Below, one piece after another: positions 26,346 through 35,174 of a stretch of 64,000 nucleotides of DNA (the first letter of the stretch is position 1; each line of letters starts with the position of its first letter). Source of the stretch: Massilia niastensis DSM 21313. GTDB lineage: Bacteria; Pseudomonadota; Gammaproteobacteria; Burkholderiales; Burkholderiaceae_D. Position numbers and translations under genes: made by a program. The notes under the pieces are model-generated. The model made no database searches. It was not told the origin of the DNA and saw only the letters and a list, made by a program, of their open reading frames with translations. The stretch covers positions 1-64,000 of the forward strand of contig NZ_KB908083.1 of the NCBI RefSeq assembly GCF_000382345.1, read 5' to 3'.

Positions 26346-26762
26346 TTACATCCCCGCCGGCGCGTCGCTCGGCGACACCGGATTCTTCGGTCCGGTCATC
26401 ACGCTTTCCACGAAATACTCGGTTTCGCCAAAGCACGAGGTCGGCACTCCCTTGTGCTGTTCGTACGAGATCTGCACGCGCTGCCCCATGGCGGACTGCA
26501 GCTTCTGGACCAGGCCCTCGTCGCGCACCGTGAACGCGAAGCGCTCCGGAATCGCCCCCGGCATGCTCGACAACAGGATTTCCCCCTCCCAGGTCTTGCA
26601 CAGCCAGCCCTTCCTGGAAAACTTCTGGAGGTAACCGGCGCGCTCGCCCTCCGAATACGACCAGGTCAGCGTGAACCAGGTGTACAGCGCGAACAGCACG
26701 AGTACTGCGGCAATGGCGGACAGGAGTATGGCGGCGGCGCGCTTGGGCATCATCTTCGGCAT
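26346..26762 (-). CDS. Membrane-anchored small protein, function unknown
   Basis: A 138-residue protein with an N-terminal TM helix (AAAILLSAIAAVLVLFALYTWFTL, about residues 9-32). A soluble, probably periplasmic domain follows, with two cysteines (WLCKTWEGE and PTSCFGETEY) that could form a disulfide. I recognise no family. Similar small anchored proteins with a KxWEGE-like motif occur in other bacteria without known function. An alternative start is the second ATG, MMPKR. It ends against REP-like copy B. Confidence 0.7.
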   Translation of the reverse strand: MPKMMPKRAAAILLSAIAAVLVLFALYTWFTLTWSYSEGERAGYLQKFSRKGWLCKTWEGEILLSSMPGAIPERFAFTVRDEGLVQKLQSAMGQRVQISYEQHKGVPTSCFGETEYFVESVMTGPKNPVSPSDAPAGM

Positions 26763-26865
26763 CGAAAGCTTTATATAAAATACGGTTGTCAGGTTGGCAG
26801 CACATGGCTGTGCGAGCCCATTCTGCCATGCATCGGCCGGATAACAAAATGACAGGGGGATATTT

Positions 26866-27924
26866 TCAGGCGGTTTCCGTGTCCGTGCGGGCTTCCTCGG
26901 CCTCCATCCGCCGCCGGTAGCGTATTGACGACCACAGCGACACCAGGATGAAGGCCAGCCCCGACAGCCCCGTGAACCATTCCGGGATGTGGTACTGCAC
27001 GCTGGCGAACATGATCACCGCCAGGATGCCGATCGCATAATGCGCGCCATGTTCCAGGTAGACGAATTCCTGCAGGGTGCCCTTGTAGACCAGGAACACC
27101 GTCATCGAGCGCACGAACATCGCGCCGATCGCCAGCCCGAGCATGATGATGACCACGTCATTGGTGATCGCGAAGGCGCCGATCACGCCGTCGAAGCTGA
27201 ACGAGGCGTCCAGCACTTCCAGGTACAGGAAGCCGCCGATGCTGCCCTGGGAAACCATGGCGCCCACGGTCGGGTCGTGTTCTTCGCTTTCCAGCAGCCC
27301 GCTGAGCCACTGGACCCCGATGTAGACCAGCACCCCGACCACGCCGGCGATCAGCACCGACAGCTTGCGTTCCTCGGGCATCAGGCTCATCGCGAAGAAC
27401 ACCATCGACAGGGTCAGCAGCACGGACAGTCCCTCGGTGCCGTACTTGCCGACCTTTTCCTCGATCCAGCCGAGCCAGTGCAGCTCCTTCTCTTCGTCGA
27501 ACAGGAAGTTCAGGAACACCAGCAGCAGGAAGGCGCCGCCGAAGGCCGCCACCTCGGCATGGCGCTCGGTCAGGTGGCGCGAGTATTCGCGCGGGGTGTT
27601 GATCGCCATGTGCCAGACGTCCAGCAGGCCGAGGCCGGTGGCGGCCGAGACGATCACGAGGGGAAACAGCAGGCGCATGCCGAACACGGCCACCAGGATG
27701 CCGACCGTCAGGAACAGCTTGCGCCAGAATTCGTTCCAGGTCTTCAGGACCGAGGCGTTGACGACCGCGTTGTCGAAAGAAAGCGACACTTCCAGCACCC
27801 CCAGCACGGCCGTGATCCACAGTGCTTGTAACAGGCCGGACAGCCCCTTATGCTCGAAGCCCCACCAGCCCGCGAGGGCCATCAGCACTATGGTGACTGC
27901 GATCGACAACCGGAAATGCCGCAT
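26866..27924 (-). CDS. DUF475 (TerC-like) integral membrane protein
   Basis: A 352-residue protein with about nine hydrophobic segments. The two family hallmarks are acidic motifs inside TM segments: LEVSLSFDNAVVNASVL (near residues 44-60) and LEVLDASFSFDGVIGAFAIT (near 237-256). These match the TerC-related exporters thought to handle metal ions such as Mn. The substrate is unknown. It has a charged C-terminal tail (RRRMEAEEARTDTET). It is divergent from the DUF212 gene. Confidence 0.88.
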   Translation of the reverse strand: MRHFRLSIAVTIVLMALAGWWGFEHKGLSGLLQALWITAVLGVLEVSLSFDNAVVNASVLKTWNEFWRKLFLTVGILVAVFGMRLLFPLVIVSAATGLGLLDVWHMAINTPREYSRHLTERHAEVAAFGGAFLLLVFLNFLFDEEKELHWLGWIEEKVGKYGTEGLSVLLTLSMVFFAMSLMPEERKLSVLIAGVVGVLVYIGVQWLSGLLESEEHDPTVGAMVSQGSIGGFLYLEVLDASFSFDGVIGAFAITNDVVIIMLGLAIGAMFVRSMTVFLVYKGTLQEFVYLEHGAHYAIGILAVIMFASVQYHIPEWFTGLSGLAFILVSLWSSIRYRRRMEAEEARTDTETA

Positions 27925-28058
27925 GACGTTCCCCCTGTTTATCTTCAGCTATTCAAGGAATCTTACCGTTTCCGGCCACAACGACGGCGCAGCGGTTGTC
28001 GCCACGGGGTCTTGCTTCTGAGATAATTCCGTCCGGCATTAATTTACCTGGAAATATT

Positions 28059-28478
28059 ATGGATTTAGTTTATCTCGTGACGCCCGTGCTGACGTGGATG
28101 GTGGTGGGGCCGATCAAGTTTTTGATTAACAGTGTGCGCCTGCGGCGCTGGGCCTTCAACCTGGTCGGCAATGGCGGCTTCCCCAGCAACCATAGCGCCG
28201 TCGTGAGCAGCATGGCGACCCTGATCGCATTGCGCGAGGGGATGGGGCATCCGGCCTTCGGCGTGGCCGTGACCCTGGCCTTCATCGTGATGATCGACGC
28301 CAACAGCCTGCGCCAGCACGTCGGCCGCCATGCGGTGGCGCTCAACCGCCTGCACGACGGCAAGGAAGACGTGGTGATCCTGCGCGAGCGCATGGGCCAT
28401 ACCCTGGTCGAGATCGCCGGCGGCGTCTGCACCGGCATCGCCATGGGCTTCCTGATCCATGCCATGCTGGGTGCATGA
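28059..28478 (+). CDS. Divergent PAP2 family protein (DUF212)
   Basis: A 139-residue membrane protein of the acid-phosphatase/vanadium-haloperoxidase-related family. The phosphatase-like motif GGFPSNHSAVVSSMATLIAL lies near residues 39-58, followed by MIDANSLRQHVGRHA and a C-terminal RMGHTLVEIAGG. Members are small membrane phosphatase homologues of unsettled substrate. The ATG at 28059 has GGA upstream. Confidence 0.88.
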   Translation: MDLVYLVTPVLTWMVVGPIKFLINSVRLRRWAFNLVGNGGFPSNHSAVVSSMATLIALREGMGHPAFGVAVTLAFIVMIDANSLRQHVGRHAVALNRLHDGKEDVVILRERMGHTLVEIAGGVCTGIAMGFLIHAMLGA

Positions 28479-28609
28479 GGGTGCTGCCAGCACCTCGGGG
28501 CGGGCATGCGCCCGTCCGGCGAACCCTGCGTTTCAGGCAGGCTGGAATGCAGCTCATCGCCAAATTTCGCGTTTCATCCATCGATTTCCGCAGTCCGCAG
28601 GTTCGTCAA

Positions 28610-28637
28610 TTGACCTTACCAAGGCACTAATTAATAC
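28610..28637 (+). promoter_or_regulatory. Sigma70-like promoter for the RND efflux genes
   Basis: TTGACC and TAATAC are separated by 16 bases, 67 bases before the adaptor ATG. No operator is obvious. Confidence 0.55.
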
Positions 28638-28703
28638 TGCGCACTGGTCGTATTTATTCTAATTTTTACAAAGATGTCTGAGACCCTTCTCCGGAGAACC
28701 ACA

Positions 28704-29834
28704 ATGCTGCGCAACTCACTACTCGTCCTTGCCATCGCCTCGGCCCTCGTTGCCTGCGGTAAGGATAACGCCAAGGGGCCACAAGCCCAGAAGGATAACA
28801 AGCCGACGCAGCTGACCGTGGCGCCGGAAGATGTACTGACTGTGCGTAACGATTCGCTGGCCTCCGGCCCAGTGATTACCGGATCGATCCAGCCCGAACG
28901 CCGCGCCGACCTGCGCGCCGAGGTGTCCGCGATCGTGCTGCAGGTTCTGAAGGAGAATGGCGAGCCGGTCAAGCGCGGCGACGTGCTGGTGCGTCTCGAC
29001 GAGACCGCGATCCGCGACACCCTGCTGTCGGCCGAGGAATCGGTGCGCGCGGCCACCCAGGCGCTGGACCAGGCCAACCGCCAGCTCGAGCGCCTGAAGA
29101 CCCTGCGCGCCTCCGGCATGACCTCGGTGAAGGCGCTGGACGACGCCGAAGTGTCGCGCAACGCCGCCCTGAGCGAGCTGTCGGCCGCCAGGAGCCGCGC
29201 CGCCAGCGCGCGCCAGCAGCTGGCCCGCACCGTGGTGCGCGCCCCGTTCGACGGCATCGTCTCGGAACGCAAGGTCTCGGCCGGCGACACCGCCAACATC
29301 GGCAAGGAACTGGTCAAGGTCATCGACCCGAACAGCATGCGCTTCGAAGGCCGCGTCCCGGCCGACTCGATCGCCACCGTGAAGGTCGGCCAGAAGGTCA
29401 ACTTCCGCGTCAACGGCTACGGCGCGGAACAGTTCGCCGGCTCCATCAAGCGCATCGACCCGGCCGCCAACCCCGTCACCCGCCAGGTCGAGGTGCTGGT
29501 CGAGTTCGCCAACAACGCGCAGCCGCGCGTGGCCGGCCTGTACGCCGAAGGCCGCGTCGACGCCCAGACCGCGAACGTCCTGATGCTGCCGGAAAGCGCG
29601 CTGGTGAAATCCGGCGACAAGACCTACACCTGGCGCGTGAAGGACAAGACCCTGTCGAAGGTCGGCCTGGTGGTCGGCACGCGCGACCAGCGCACCGGCA
29701 ATTTCGAAGTCAAGCAGGGCCTGGCCGCCGGCGACATCGTGCTGCGCGCCCCGTCCTCGAACCTGAAGGACGGCCAGAAGGTCGACATGGCCACCGCGCG
29801 CGTCGCCAGCGCTGCTCCGGTACAAGGAAAATAA
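28704..29834 (+). CDS. RND efflux periplasmic adaptor lipoprotein
   Basis: A 376-residue membrane-fusion protein linking an RND pump to an outer-membrane channel. The lipoprotein signal ends at LVAC (cysteine about residue 15). A barrel-sandwich/lipoyl part (LRAEVSAIVLQVLKENGEPV), a long helical hairpin (about 100-165) and VRAPFDGIVSERKVSAGDT follow. The start at ATG 28704 is fixed by a CGGAGAA site. Four bases separate it from the permease gene. No outer-membrane factor or regulator gene is adjacent. Confidence 0.94.
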   Translation: MLRNSLLVLAIASALVACGKDNAKGPQAQKDNKPTQLTVAPEDVLTVRNDSLASGPVITGSIQPERRADLRAEVSAIVLQVLKENGEPVKRGDVLVRLDETAIRDTLLSAEESVRAATQALDQANRQLERLKTLRASGMTSVKALDDAEVSRNAALSELSAARSRAASARQQLARTVVRAPFDGIVSERKVSAGDTANIGKELVKVIDPNSMRFEGRVPADSIATVKVGQKVNFRVNGYGAEQFAGSIKRIDPAANPVTRQVEVLVEFANNAQPRVAGLYAEGRVDAQTANVLMLPESALVKSGDKTYTWRVKDKTLSKVGLVVGTRDQRTGNFEVKQGLAAGDIVLRAPSSNLKDGQKVDMATARVASAAPVQGK

Positions 29835-29838
29835 CAAC

Positions 29839-32800
29839 ATGTTCCTCTCCAATTTCAGTGTCAAGCGGCCGGTCGCGACCATCGTCATGATCGTGGCGAT
29901 GATGTGCATCGGCCTGCTCGCCCTGTCGAAGCTGAAGGTGAACGAGAACCCCGACGTCGAGGTTCCGGTCGTCATCGTCGACATCCCGTATCCGGGCGCG
30001 TCGCCCGAAACCGCCGAGCGCGAGATCACCAACCGCCTCGAGAAGCAGATGCTGGCGATCCAGGGCGTCACCGAGGTCAACTCCAACTCCTACGAAGGCG
30101 GCGCCTCGATCTGGATGGAATTCGACTTCGACCGCAACCTGATCGAAGCCTCCGACGACGTGCGCAATGCGATCGCCGCGGTGCGCTACAAGCTGCCGGT
30201 CGAGATGCGCGAGCCGGTGCTGCGCCGCTACGACCCTGCGGCCGATCCGGTCATGACGCTGGCCCTGTCCTCGAGCAGCCAGAGCCATGCCGAAATCTCG
30301 CGCTATGCCGAAGACGTGCTGGCCGACAAGTTCCGCGCCATCGACGGCGTCTCCACCGTGAACGTCAACGGCGCCCTGCGGCGCGAACTGTCGGTGCTGC
30401 TGCGCGCCGAAAAGCTGCGCGAGTACAACGTGTCGGTGTCCGACGTCAGCAATGCGCTGCGCACCCAGAACACCAATGCGCCGGTGGGCAAGCTGCGCAG
30501 CGAACTGGACGAGAAGGGCATCCGCCTGGTCGGCCGCATCGAGCGTCCCGAGGACTTCTCGCAGGTGGTGGTCAAGCGCAACGGCGACCAGATCGTGCGC
30601 CTGAACCAGGTGGCCGAGATCAAGGACGGCTACGCCGACATCAACAACATGTCGGTCCGCAGCGGCAAGTCGAACGTGGGCCTGCAGATCTCGCGTTCGC
30701 GTGACGCCTCGACCGTATCGATGGCGAAGAAGGTGCGCCAGGTGGTCGAGGAAGCCAACAAGGAGATGCCACCGGGCACCAAGCTGGAAATCACCCGCGA
30801 CGGCGGCAAGGAAGCGCAGTCGAGCCTGAACAACGTGATCGAGGCGCTGGTGCTGGGCGCGATCCTGACCATCTTCGTCGTGTACGCCTTCCTGAATTCC
30901 TGGCGCTCGACCCTGATCACCGCGCTGTCGCTGCCGACCTCGGTGCTGGCCGCCTTCATCGCCGTGTGGCTGTGCGGCTTCACCCTGAACTTCATGACCC
31001 TGCTGGGCCTGTCGCTGGCGATCGGCGTGCTGATCGACGATGCGATCGTGGTGCGTGAAAACATCGTGCGCCACATGGAACTGGGCTCCGACCGCCGTAC
31101 CGCCGCCCTCGAAGGCACGGCCGAGATCGGCATGGCCGTGGCCGCGACGACCTTCTCGATCATGGCCGTGTTCGTGCCGGTGGCCTTCATGCCGGGCATT
31201 TCCGGCGAATGGTTCCGTCCGTTCGCGCTGACCGTGACCTGCTCGGTCATCGTGTCGCTGTTCATCTCGTTCACGCTCGACCCGATGCTGTCGGCCTACT
31301 GGGGTGACCCGCCGGATCACGCACATGCGCCGAAGAAGGGTTTCAGCCGCGTGCTGGCGCGCTTCAACACCTGGTTCGACCATCAGTCCGACCGCTACGG
31401 CAACGTGATCGCCTGGGCGCTGCACCACCGCAAGTGGATGGCGGCCATCGCCGTCGCCAGCTTCGTCGGCGCCATCGCCCTGCACGCAACCTGGGGCGGC
31501 TCGAGCTTCGTGCCGAAATCGGACCGCGGCCTGCTGCAGATCGACGTCCGTACCCCGGCCTCGTCGAGCGTCGAGTATGCACGCCGCAAGATGGAATCGG
31601 CGGCCGAACTGGCGCGCAGCATTCCGGAAACCAAGGATACCAACAGCTTCATCAACGCCAGCGGCGGCCGTATCTATGTCGACATCGGCAAGCGCAGCGA
31701 GCGCAAGCGCAGCGCGGTCCAGGTCGGCGTCGACCTGCGCGAGAAGCTGAGCCACCTGGTGGGTGCGGAGTACACCGTGATCGATGACCTGAACGGCGGC
31801 GGCAAGCCGGTCCAGATCGAGTTCACCGGTCCGGAGTCGCGCAAGCTGATGGAACTGACCACCGCCTTCATGGAAAAGCTGCGCGACGTGCCGGGCGCGG
31901 TCGACGTCAGCCTGTCGGAACAGGATCCGAAGAACGAGCTGCAGATCGTGCTCGACCGCGGCCTGGCCAACGCCATGGGCATCTCGGTGAACGACGCCGC
32001 GCAGTCGCTGCGCGTGGCCTTCGCCGGCATCGAGGTGGGCGACTGGGTCGACCCGACCAGCGAGACCCGCGACGTCGCGGTGCGCCTGCACCCGGACGAC
32101 CGCGTCAACACCGAGAACATCGAGCGCCTGCCGATCGCGGTGAACGGCACCGGCATGATGGTGCCGCTCGCACAGATCGCCACCATCACCATGGGCAAGG
32201 GCCCGGCCGCGATCCGCCACAAGAACGGCGAGCGCATGATCACCGTGTCGGCCAACGCCCAGGGCCGTTCGGCGGGCGAAGTGACGGCCGACGCCATGAA
32301 GCTGGCGAAGAGCTTCGACTTCCCGCCGGGCTATGGCCTGTCGCTGGGCGGCGCCGGCGAGGACCAGCAGGAAGTGTTCACCGAGATGGCCATCTCCCTG
32401 GTCTCGGGGATCGGCCTGATGTACCTGATCCTGGTGATGCAGTTCGGTTCGTTCACCGCACCGATCGGCGTGATGCTGTCCTTGCCGCTGTCCCTGATCG
32501 GCGTGGTGGTGGCGCTCCTGATCACCAAGAACACGCTCAACCTGATGAGCATCATCGGCATCATCATGCTGATGGGCCTGGTGGCCAAGAACGCGATCCT
32601 GCTGCTCGACGCCGCCCGTGCCCTGGAGCGCGAAGGCATGGACCGCGAGGAAGCGCTGATGGCGGCCGGCCGCAAGCGCCTGCGTCCGATCCTGATGACG
32701 ACCTTCGCGCTGATCGCGGGCATGCTGCCGGTGGCGATGGCCTTCGGCGACTCCGGCCAGTTCTACCAGCCGCTGGCGATCGCGATCATCGGGGGCACCA

Positions 32801-33045
32801 TCACCTCGACCTTCCTGACCCTGCTGGTCGTGCCGACCTTCTATGACAGCATCGAGATCGCCCGCGACCGCATGCTGGCGAAGTTCGGCCGCCGCGCCAC
32901 CCGCCTCAACCCGCTGGTGGCTTTCCTGATGACCTTCGTGGAAGCGATCCTGACCCTGGTCTTCGTGCGCTTCGTGTTCCGCATGATCGTGCGCCTGGTC
33001 CGCCTGGTCACGGGCCGCGGCCGCGGCACGCCGCAACCGGCCTGA
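29839..33045 (+). CDS. RND efflux inner-membrane permease (HAE1-like)
   Basis: A 1068-residue proton-driven exporter with the AcrB-like layout: TM1 near residue 13-32, large periplasmic porter loops, a TM2-6 block (about 335-500), a second loop, and a final TM block (about 850-1010). The essential TM4 acidic motif is in SLAIGVLIDDAIVVRENIVRH, and the second half has LMGLVAKNAILLLDAARALE. The sequence resembles MexF/MdtB-like drug exporters, but the substrate is not predictable. A strong terminator follows. It uses a channel protein encoded elsewhere. Confidence 0.95.
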   Translation: MFLSNFSVKRPVATIVMIVAMMCIGLLALSKLKVNENPDVEVPVVIVDIPYPGASPETAEREITNRLEKQMLAIQGVTEVNSNSYEGGASIWMEFDFDRNLIEASDDVRNAIAAVRYKLPVEMREPVLRRYDPAADPVMTLALSSSSQSHAEISRYAEDVLADKFRAIDGVSTVNVNGALRRELSVLLRAEKLREYNVSVSDVSNALRTQNTNAPVGKLRSELDEKGIRLVGRIERPEDFSQVVVKRNGDQIVRLNQVAEIKDGYADINNMSVRSGKSNVGLQISRSRDASTVSMAKKVRQVVEEANKEMPPGTKLEITRDGGKEAQSSLNNVIEALVLGAILTIFVVYAFLNSWRSTLITALSLPTSVLAAFIAVWLCGFTLNFMTLLGLSLAIGVLIDDAIVVRENIVRHMELGSDRRTAALEGTAEIGMAVAATTFSIMAVFVPVAFMPGISGEWFRPFALTVTCSVIVSLFISFTLDPMLSAYWGDPPDHAHAPKKGFSRVLARFNTWFDHQSDRYGNVIAWALHHRKWMAAIAVASFVGAIALHATWGGSSFVPKSDRGLLQIDVRTPASSSVEYARRKMESAAELARSIPETKDTNSFINASGGRIYVDIGKRSERKRSAVQVGVDLREKLSHLVGAEYTVIDDLNGGGKPVQIEFTGPESRKLMELTTAFMEKLRDVPGAVDVSLSEQDPKNELQIVLDRGLANAMGISVNDAAQSLRVAFAGIEVGDWVDPTSETRDVAVRLHPDDRVNTENIERLPIAVNGTGMMVPLAQIATITMGKGPAAIRHKNGERMITVSANAQGRSAGEVTADAMKLAKSFDFPPGYGLSLGGAGEDQQEVFTEMAISLVSGIGLMYLILVMQFGSFTAPIGVMLSLPLSLIGVVVALLITKNTLNLMSIIGIIMLMGLVAKNAILLLDAARALEREGMDREEALMAAGRKRLRPILMTTFALIAGMLPVAMAFGDSGQFYQPLAIAIIGGTITSTFLTLLVVPTFYDSIEIARDRMLAKFGRRATRLNPLVAFLMTFVEAILTLVFVRFVFRMIVRLVRLVTGRGRGTPQPA

Positions 33046-33095
33046 TGCCGGGGCAGGGCGCCGCTGCAAGGGCGCCCCGCCAGCCGGACAGCCTG

Positions 33096-33123
33096 ACGGC
33101 CAGCCTTGCTGGCCGTTTTTTTT
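33096..33123 (+). terminator. Rho-independent terminator after the RND operon
   Basis: A perfect 9-bp stem (ACGGCCAGC / GCTGGCCGT) with loop CTT is followed by eight Ts. Confidence 0.9.
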
Positions 33124-33161
33124 AACCTGCGATTATTTGCCTGCAACCGAAAGGACGCCAC

Positions 33162-33470
33162 ATGCTTGAATGCCGCCCCAGCTGCGAGAACTGCGACAAG
33201 GCGCTGCCACCGAACGCGCCGGACGCGCGCATCTGTTCCTTCGAATGCACCTTCTGCGCCGCCTGCGTGGACGGCGTGCTCGCCAATGTCTGCCCGAACT
33301 GCGGCGGCGGCTTTGCCCCGCGCCCGGTGCGGCCTGCGCGGAACTGGAAGAACGATAACTTCCTCGGGAATCATCCGGCGCGCACCCGGCCGGTCTACAA
33401 GCCCGTGGATGCGGCGGCCCATGCGGAATTTGCCGCGGCCATCAGGAACATTGCTCCGGAAGAGCGCTGA
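33162..33470 (+). CDS. DUF1272 zinc-binding protein
   Basis: A 102-residue protein of the DUF1272 family. It has the treble-clef-like cysteine pattern LECRPSCENCDKALP, ICSFECTFCAACVD and NVCPNCGGGFAPRPVRP, nine cysteines in the first 50 residues. A tail with NFLGNHPARTRPVYK follows. The function is unknown, and zinc binding is inferred from the cysteine pairs. An AAAGGA site precedes the ATG. Confidence 0.85.
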   Translation: MLECRPSCENCDKALPPNAPDARICSFECTFCAACVDGVLANVCPNCGGGFAPRPVRPARNWKNDNFLGNHPARTRPVYKPVDAAAHAEFAAAIRNIAPEER

Positions 33471-33497
33471 AGGCAGGACATACGCACAGGGCCCGCG

Positions 33498-33517
33498 CTG
33501 GCGGGCCCCGCTTGTTG
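33498..33517. terminator. Hairpin between convergent DUF1272 and lipoprotein genes
   Basis: GGGCCCGC and GCGGGCCC pair around a short loop between the two stops. There is no U-run on either strand. Confidence 0.4.
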
Positions 33518-33531
33518 CCGGTATCCAGGGC

Positions 33532-33915
33532 TTAGCGGCCGGAACCGGTGCCGGTGCCGGTGGTGCCGGTCGTGCCCGAGGTGCCGGTACCCGTGCCCGT
33601 GCCGGTCGCGGGCGGGGTGGTGGTGTCGCCCGTGGTGCCGGTTGCCGGCGGGGTGGTGGTATCGGTGCCGGTCGCCGGTGGGGTGGTGGTGCCGGTACCG
33701 GTGCCGGTATCGCCCGTGGTGCCGGTGGTGCCCGTGCCGGTTGCGCCGGTGCCGGTGTCACCGGTGGTGCCAGTCGTGCCCGAGGCGCTGCTCGGCGTCG
33801 TGGCCGACGTATCGCCGGCGGTGCCGGCGGTGTCATTCTTCTTGCAAGCGCCCAGCAGGGTAGCCAGGACAGCCGCGGTCAGCAGGATTTTTGGTGCCTT
33901 GGTTAGTGCTTTCAT
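33532..33915 (-). CDS. Low-complexity Thr/Gly-repeat lipoprotein
   Basis: A 127-residue predicted lipoprotein. The signal peptide ends in LLGAC, then KKNDTAGTAGDTSATTPS. From about residue 45 to the end it is built from Gly, Thr, Asp, Ala, Pro and Ser only, with repeated TTGDTGTG and TTTPPATG-type units (the second occurs three times). It should be disordered and surface- or periplasm-facing. The underlying DNA is an imperfect tandem repeat, so length may vary between strains. I recognise no function. It has its own promoter region and is convergent with the DUF1272 gene. Confidence 0.7.
   Translation of the reverse strand: MKALTKAPKILLTAAVLATLLGACKKNDTAGTAGDTSATTPSSASGTTGTTGDTGTGATGTGTTGTTGDTGTGTGTTTPPATGTDTTTPPATGTTGDTTTPPATGTGTGTGTSGTTGTTGTGTGSGR
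33545..33785. repeat. Imperfect GCCGGT/GGTGCC tandem-repeat tract
   Basis: About 240 bases made of repeated GGTGCCGGT-like and GGCGGGGTGGTGGT-like units inside the lipoprotein gene. Both strands stay open through it because of the repeat composition. Confidence 0.7.
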
Positions 33916-34174
33916 TGTTTATACTCCTCGTTTACGTCTATCTTGTGCCGGGGGCTCCAGGTGAGGCGCTGGAGCGCCACGGCGCCAGTTAAGTTCCTCC
34001 ATAGGTCCGGGACCCGGCGGTGGAACCATCAGGGAACCGACGCAAGACGCGGCTCCGGTTGTGCACGCACCAGCAGTGAAATTAGACCGGCAGCCTGGCT
34101 CCCGGTTCGCTGGATTGCACACATCGTGCATTTTCCGCAGCATCGACACTTGCGGAATCGACAGCAGCAGGCCG

Positions 34175-35164
34175 CTAGGCGCCCAGCTCCTGTCCCACCG
34201 GCGACGGCCGGATGGTCGGGGCGTCGGCAGCCGCGTGGCCGCCGACCTGTTCCAGCAGCGCGGGAATTTCCTGCGAAATTTCCCGAGCGAGATATCCCAA
34301 TGTGCCCAGCCGTTCCGCAAGGCGGTCGCCGGCGCGCGCATGCAGCGCCACGCCCCAGCACGCCGCCTGGGCCGGCGCTGCGCCACGTGCGACCAGTCCG
34401 GCGATGATGCCGGCGAGCACGTCGCCGGAACCGGAAATGGCCAGGCCAATGTTGCCGGCGCCTTCGTGCTGCCACAGCTCGCCCTCGGGGCTCGCGATCA
34501 CGGTGCGCGCGCCTTTCACTATCATCAACGCATTCCATGCGCGCGCGGTGGACAGGGCATGCGGATCGGGCCGCTCGACGATGCCGGCCTTGTCGACGCC
34601 GGTCAGGTGCGCCATCTCGCCGGCATGCGGGGTCAGGATCACGGGCCGCTCGAAGCGGAACGGCCTGCCTTCGGGCCAGCCCAGCGGCGGATGCAGCATG
34701 GCGCCCATCGCACAGGCGTCGAGCACGATGTTGGTCCTGGCGGCGTCCAGGCGCGGCAGCAGCGCGTGCACGAGCGCGGCGGTGGCCGGTTCGTCGCACA
34801 TGCCGGGGCCGATCAGGATGGCGTCGACGTGGTCGGCGAGCGGATCGAGGCTGGCGACGGCGTCGAGGCTGAAGCCGGCCGAGGTGTGCTCGGCCAGGGC
34901 GATCACGCGCGCCTCGGGCATGGCCAGCGCCACCAGTTGCGCCACGCTGGCCCCGGTCGCGATGGTCAGCTTGCCGGCGCCGGCGCGCAGCGCGGCGGTC
35001 GCGGCCAGGATGACGGCGCCCGGCATCTCGCACGAGCCGCCGAGTACCAGCACGTGGCCGCGCAATTCCTTGTCGCCTTCGCCGTCCGGCTGGGGCAGCG
35101 CCCAGCTGCGCAGGAAGGCAAGGTCAACGTCATGCACCGCAGTGGCGTGGTTGGTCGAATCCAT
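34175..35164 (-). CDS. nnrD: ADP-dependent NAD(P)H-hydrate dehydratase
   Basis: A 329-residue ribokinase-fold repair enzyme that restores NAD(P)H from its hydrated form. The family motifs are VLVLGGSCEMPGAVILAA (near 50), ILTPHAGEMAHLTGVDK and the catalytic IGLAISGSGDVLAGIIAGLV (near 229). It lacks the epimerase (NnrE/YjeF-N) domain that is fused in E. coli Nnr, so the epimerase must lie elsewhere. It lies 10 bases downstream of the histidine phosphatase gene and is probably co-transcribed. Confidence 0.92.
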   Translation of the reverse strand: MDSTNHATAVHDVDLAFLRSWALPQPDGEGDKELRGHVLVLGGSCEMPGAVILAATAALRAGAGKLTIATGASVAQLVALAMPEARVIALAEHTSAGFSLDAVASLDPLADHVDAILIGPGMCDEPATAALVHALLPRLDAARTNIVLDACAMGAMLHPPLGWPEGRPFRFERPVILTPHAGEMAHLTGVDKAGIVERPDPHALSTARAWNALMIVKGARTVIASPEGELWQHEGAGNIGLAISGSGDVLAGIIAGLVARGAAPAQAACWGVALHARAGDRLAERLGTLGYLAREISQEIPALLEQVGGHAAADAPTIRPSPVGQELGA

Positions 35165-35174
35165 GGGAGTGGCC

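Noticed and set aside
29710..33069. 1119-residue minus-strand open frame across the RND permease
   Set aside because: It is antisense to a clearly conserved permease. Composition is His/Gln/Asp/Val-rich, typical of shadow frames, with no family motif.
33548..33964. Val/Pro-rich plus-strand frame in the repeat lipoprotein region
   Set aside because: The tandem repeat leaves all frames open. Only the minus-strand frame has a lipoprotein signal and plausible start.
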